Below, in pieces: positions 63,629 to 64,000 of a DNA stretch of 64,000 bases (positions are counted from its first letter, which is position 1; every line of letters begins with the position of its first letter). The notes under the pieces are model-generated. The model worked only from the letters and a program-made list of their open reading frames with translations. It was not told the origin of the DNA and did not search any database. Origin of the DNA: Myxococcus hansupus (GTDB lineage Bacteria; Myxococcota; Myxococcia; Myxococcales; Myxococcaceae); contig NZ_CP012109.1 in assembly GCF_000280925.3 (NCBI RefSeq), positions 496,001-560,000 on the forward strand. Direction: 5' to 3'. The position numbers were made by a program, and so were the translations under genes.

Positions 63629-64000
63629 ATGAAGCCCGCCTTCTTCCACGTCCTCTGTGCCCTCTCCCTGCTGGTGGCCGCGCCCGTGCTGGCGTCGGGC
63701 GGGCCACCCCAAGGCCTCAGCGCCTTGGGTGTCGTCGTGCGCGCGGGTGCCCGGACGCCCCTCGCGGGAGTGAGCGTCGTCGCCACCTCGCCCGTGCTGG
63801 CGGAGCCTCGCACCACGGTGACGAACGCGGAGGGGGCGTATGGGTTCTCGAACCTCGCGGAGGGCGTCTACTCGCTCCGCTTCGAGAAGGAGTCCTTCCA
63901 GACCTTCGTTCGAGCGGACCTCACGGTGATGCCCGGCAAGCAGGTCCGCGTGGACGTGGCGCTCTCGCCAGTCACACCCTCCCAGCCGCTCGTCCTGGCG
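63629..64000 (+). CDS. Secreted protein with carboxypeptidase-regulatory-like domain, truncated by window edge
   Basis: Visible are about 124 residues of an open reading frame reaching the right edge. A signal peptide (VLCALSLLVAAPVLA) is followed by a beta-sandwich of the CarboxypepD_reg/Cna-B-like type (LAGVSVVATSPVLAEPRTTV, TNAEGAYGFSNLAEGVYSLRF). Such domains are typical of the N terminus of TonB-dependent receptors and of multi-domain surface proteins in this group. Start ATG 63629 or in-frame ATG 63617. The rest lies outside the window, so the full function cannot be judged. Confidence 0.75.
   Translation, partial: MKPAFFHVLCALSLLVAAPVLASGGPPQGLSALGVVVRAGARTPLAGVSVVATSPVLAEPRTTVTNAEGAYGFSNLAEGVYSLRFEKESFQTFVRADLTVMPGKQVRVDVALSPVTPSQPLVLA

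Overview
The window is very GC-rich DNA with strong third-position GC bias. Its gene content points to a myxobacterium of the Myxococcus/Corallococcus type. The main markers are two tandem SitA/SitI-like toxin-immunity lipoprotein pairs with double CXXCG immunity proteins, a MYXO-CTERM sorting tail, a Ser/Thr kinase fused to a cyclase-like domain, an ECF sigma factor with its zinc-finger anti-sigma, and about a dozen small lipoproteins. I see no rRNA, tRNA, CRISPR array, insertion sequence or prophage.

Layout. 1-3030 (minus): an outer-membrane biogenesis pair, tamA-tamB, with tamB cut by the window edge. 3185-8500: a small Cys-rich lipoprotein gene, malQ diverging from a 3-methyladenine glycosylase gene, a tightly overlapping ECF sigma / anti-sigma / rlmN operon, and a DedA protein. 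8569-11058: a long Cys-rich lipoprotein carrying an in-frame duplicated 102-bp palindromic segment. 11080-14226 (minus): a chemoreceptor signalling domain fused to a family-5 solute-binding domain that should lie in the cytoplasm; its start codon is 5 bp from that of a divergent transglutaminase-like gene. 15321-19093: an arginine succinyltransferase-like gene, a frameshifted secreted polysaccharide lyase, a gene-free stretch with repeated palindromes, and a PixA/AidA inclusion-body protein. 19236-22190: a lipoprotein serine hydrolase and a B12-binding radical SAM enzyme. 22205-25134: a tandem duplication holding the two toxin-immunity pairs. 25179-26251: small hypothetical genes.

26430-32221 is a central-metabolism block: aceB-aceA (glyoxylate shunt) on the minus strand behind a candidate operator, then a PspC-domain protein, fumC and a stand-alone clpP. 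32368-42286 is a mosaic of single genes: lipoproteins, a DUF3293 protein, an M48 metalloprotease, an acyl-CoA oxidase with an N-terminal TerB-like extension, a two-HKD phospholipase D enzyme, an endonuclease III family glycosylase and a GNAT acetyltransferase. 42498-48043 is one very large polytopic membrane protein broken by a single-base frameshift. 48085-51922 holds an NlpC/P60-like lipoprotein, a small basic lipoprotein and the kinase-cyclase protein. 52026-63530 is probably one transcription unit: a ~3,180-residue TPR protein, a lipoprotein, queC and a VanX-type D-Ala-D-Ala dipeptidase. The window ends inside a secreted carboxypeptidase-regulatory-domain protein.

Most promising observations: the chemoreceptor/solute-binding fusion with an altered receptor tip, the duplicated toxin-immunity locus with a palindrome directly before each toxin gene, the palindromic element embedded in a lipoprotein coding sequence, and calcium-loop-like insertions in TamA and in the NlpC/P60 protein. 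Two one-base losses, each next to a G or C run, break otherwise intact genes and should be checked as possible sequencing errors.
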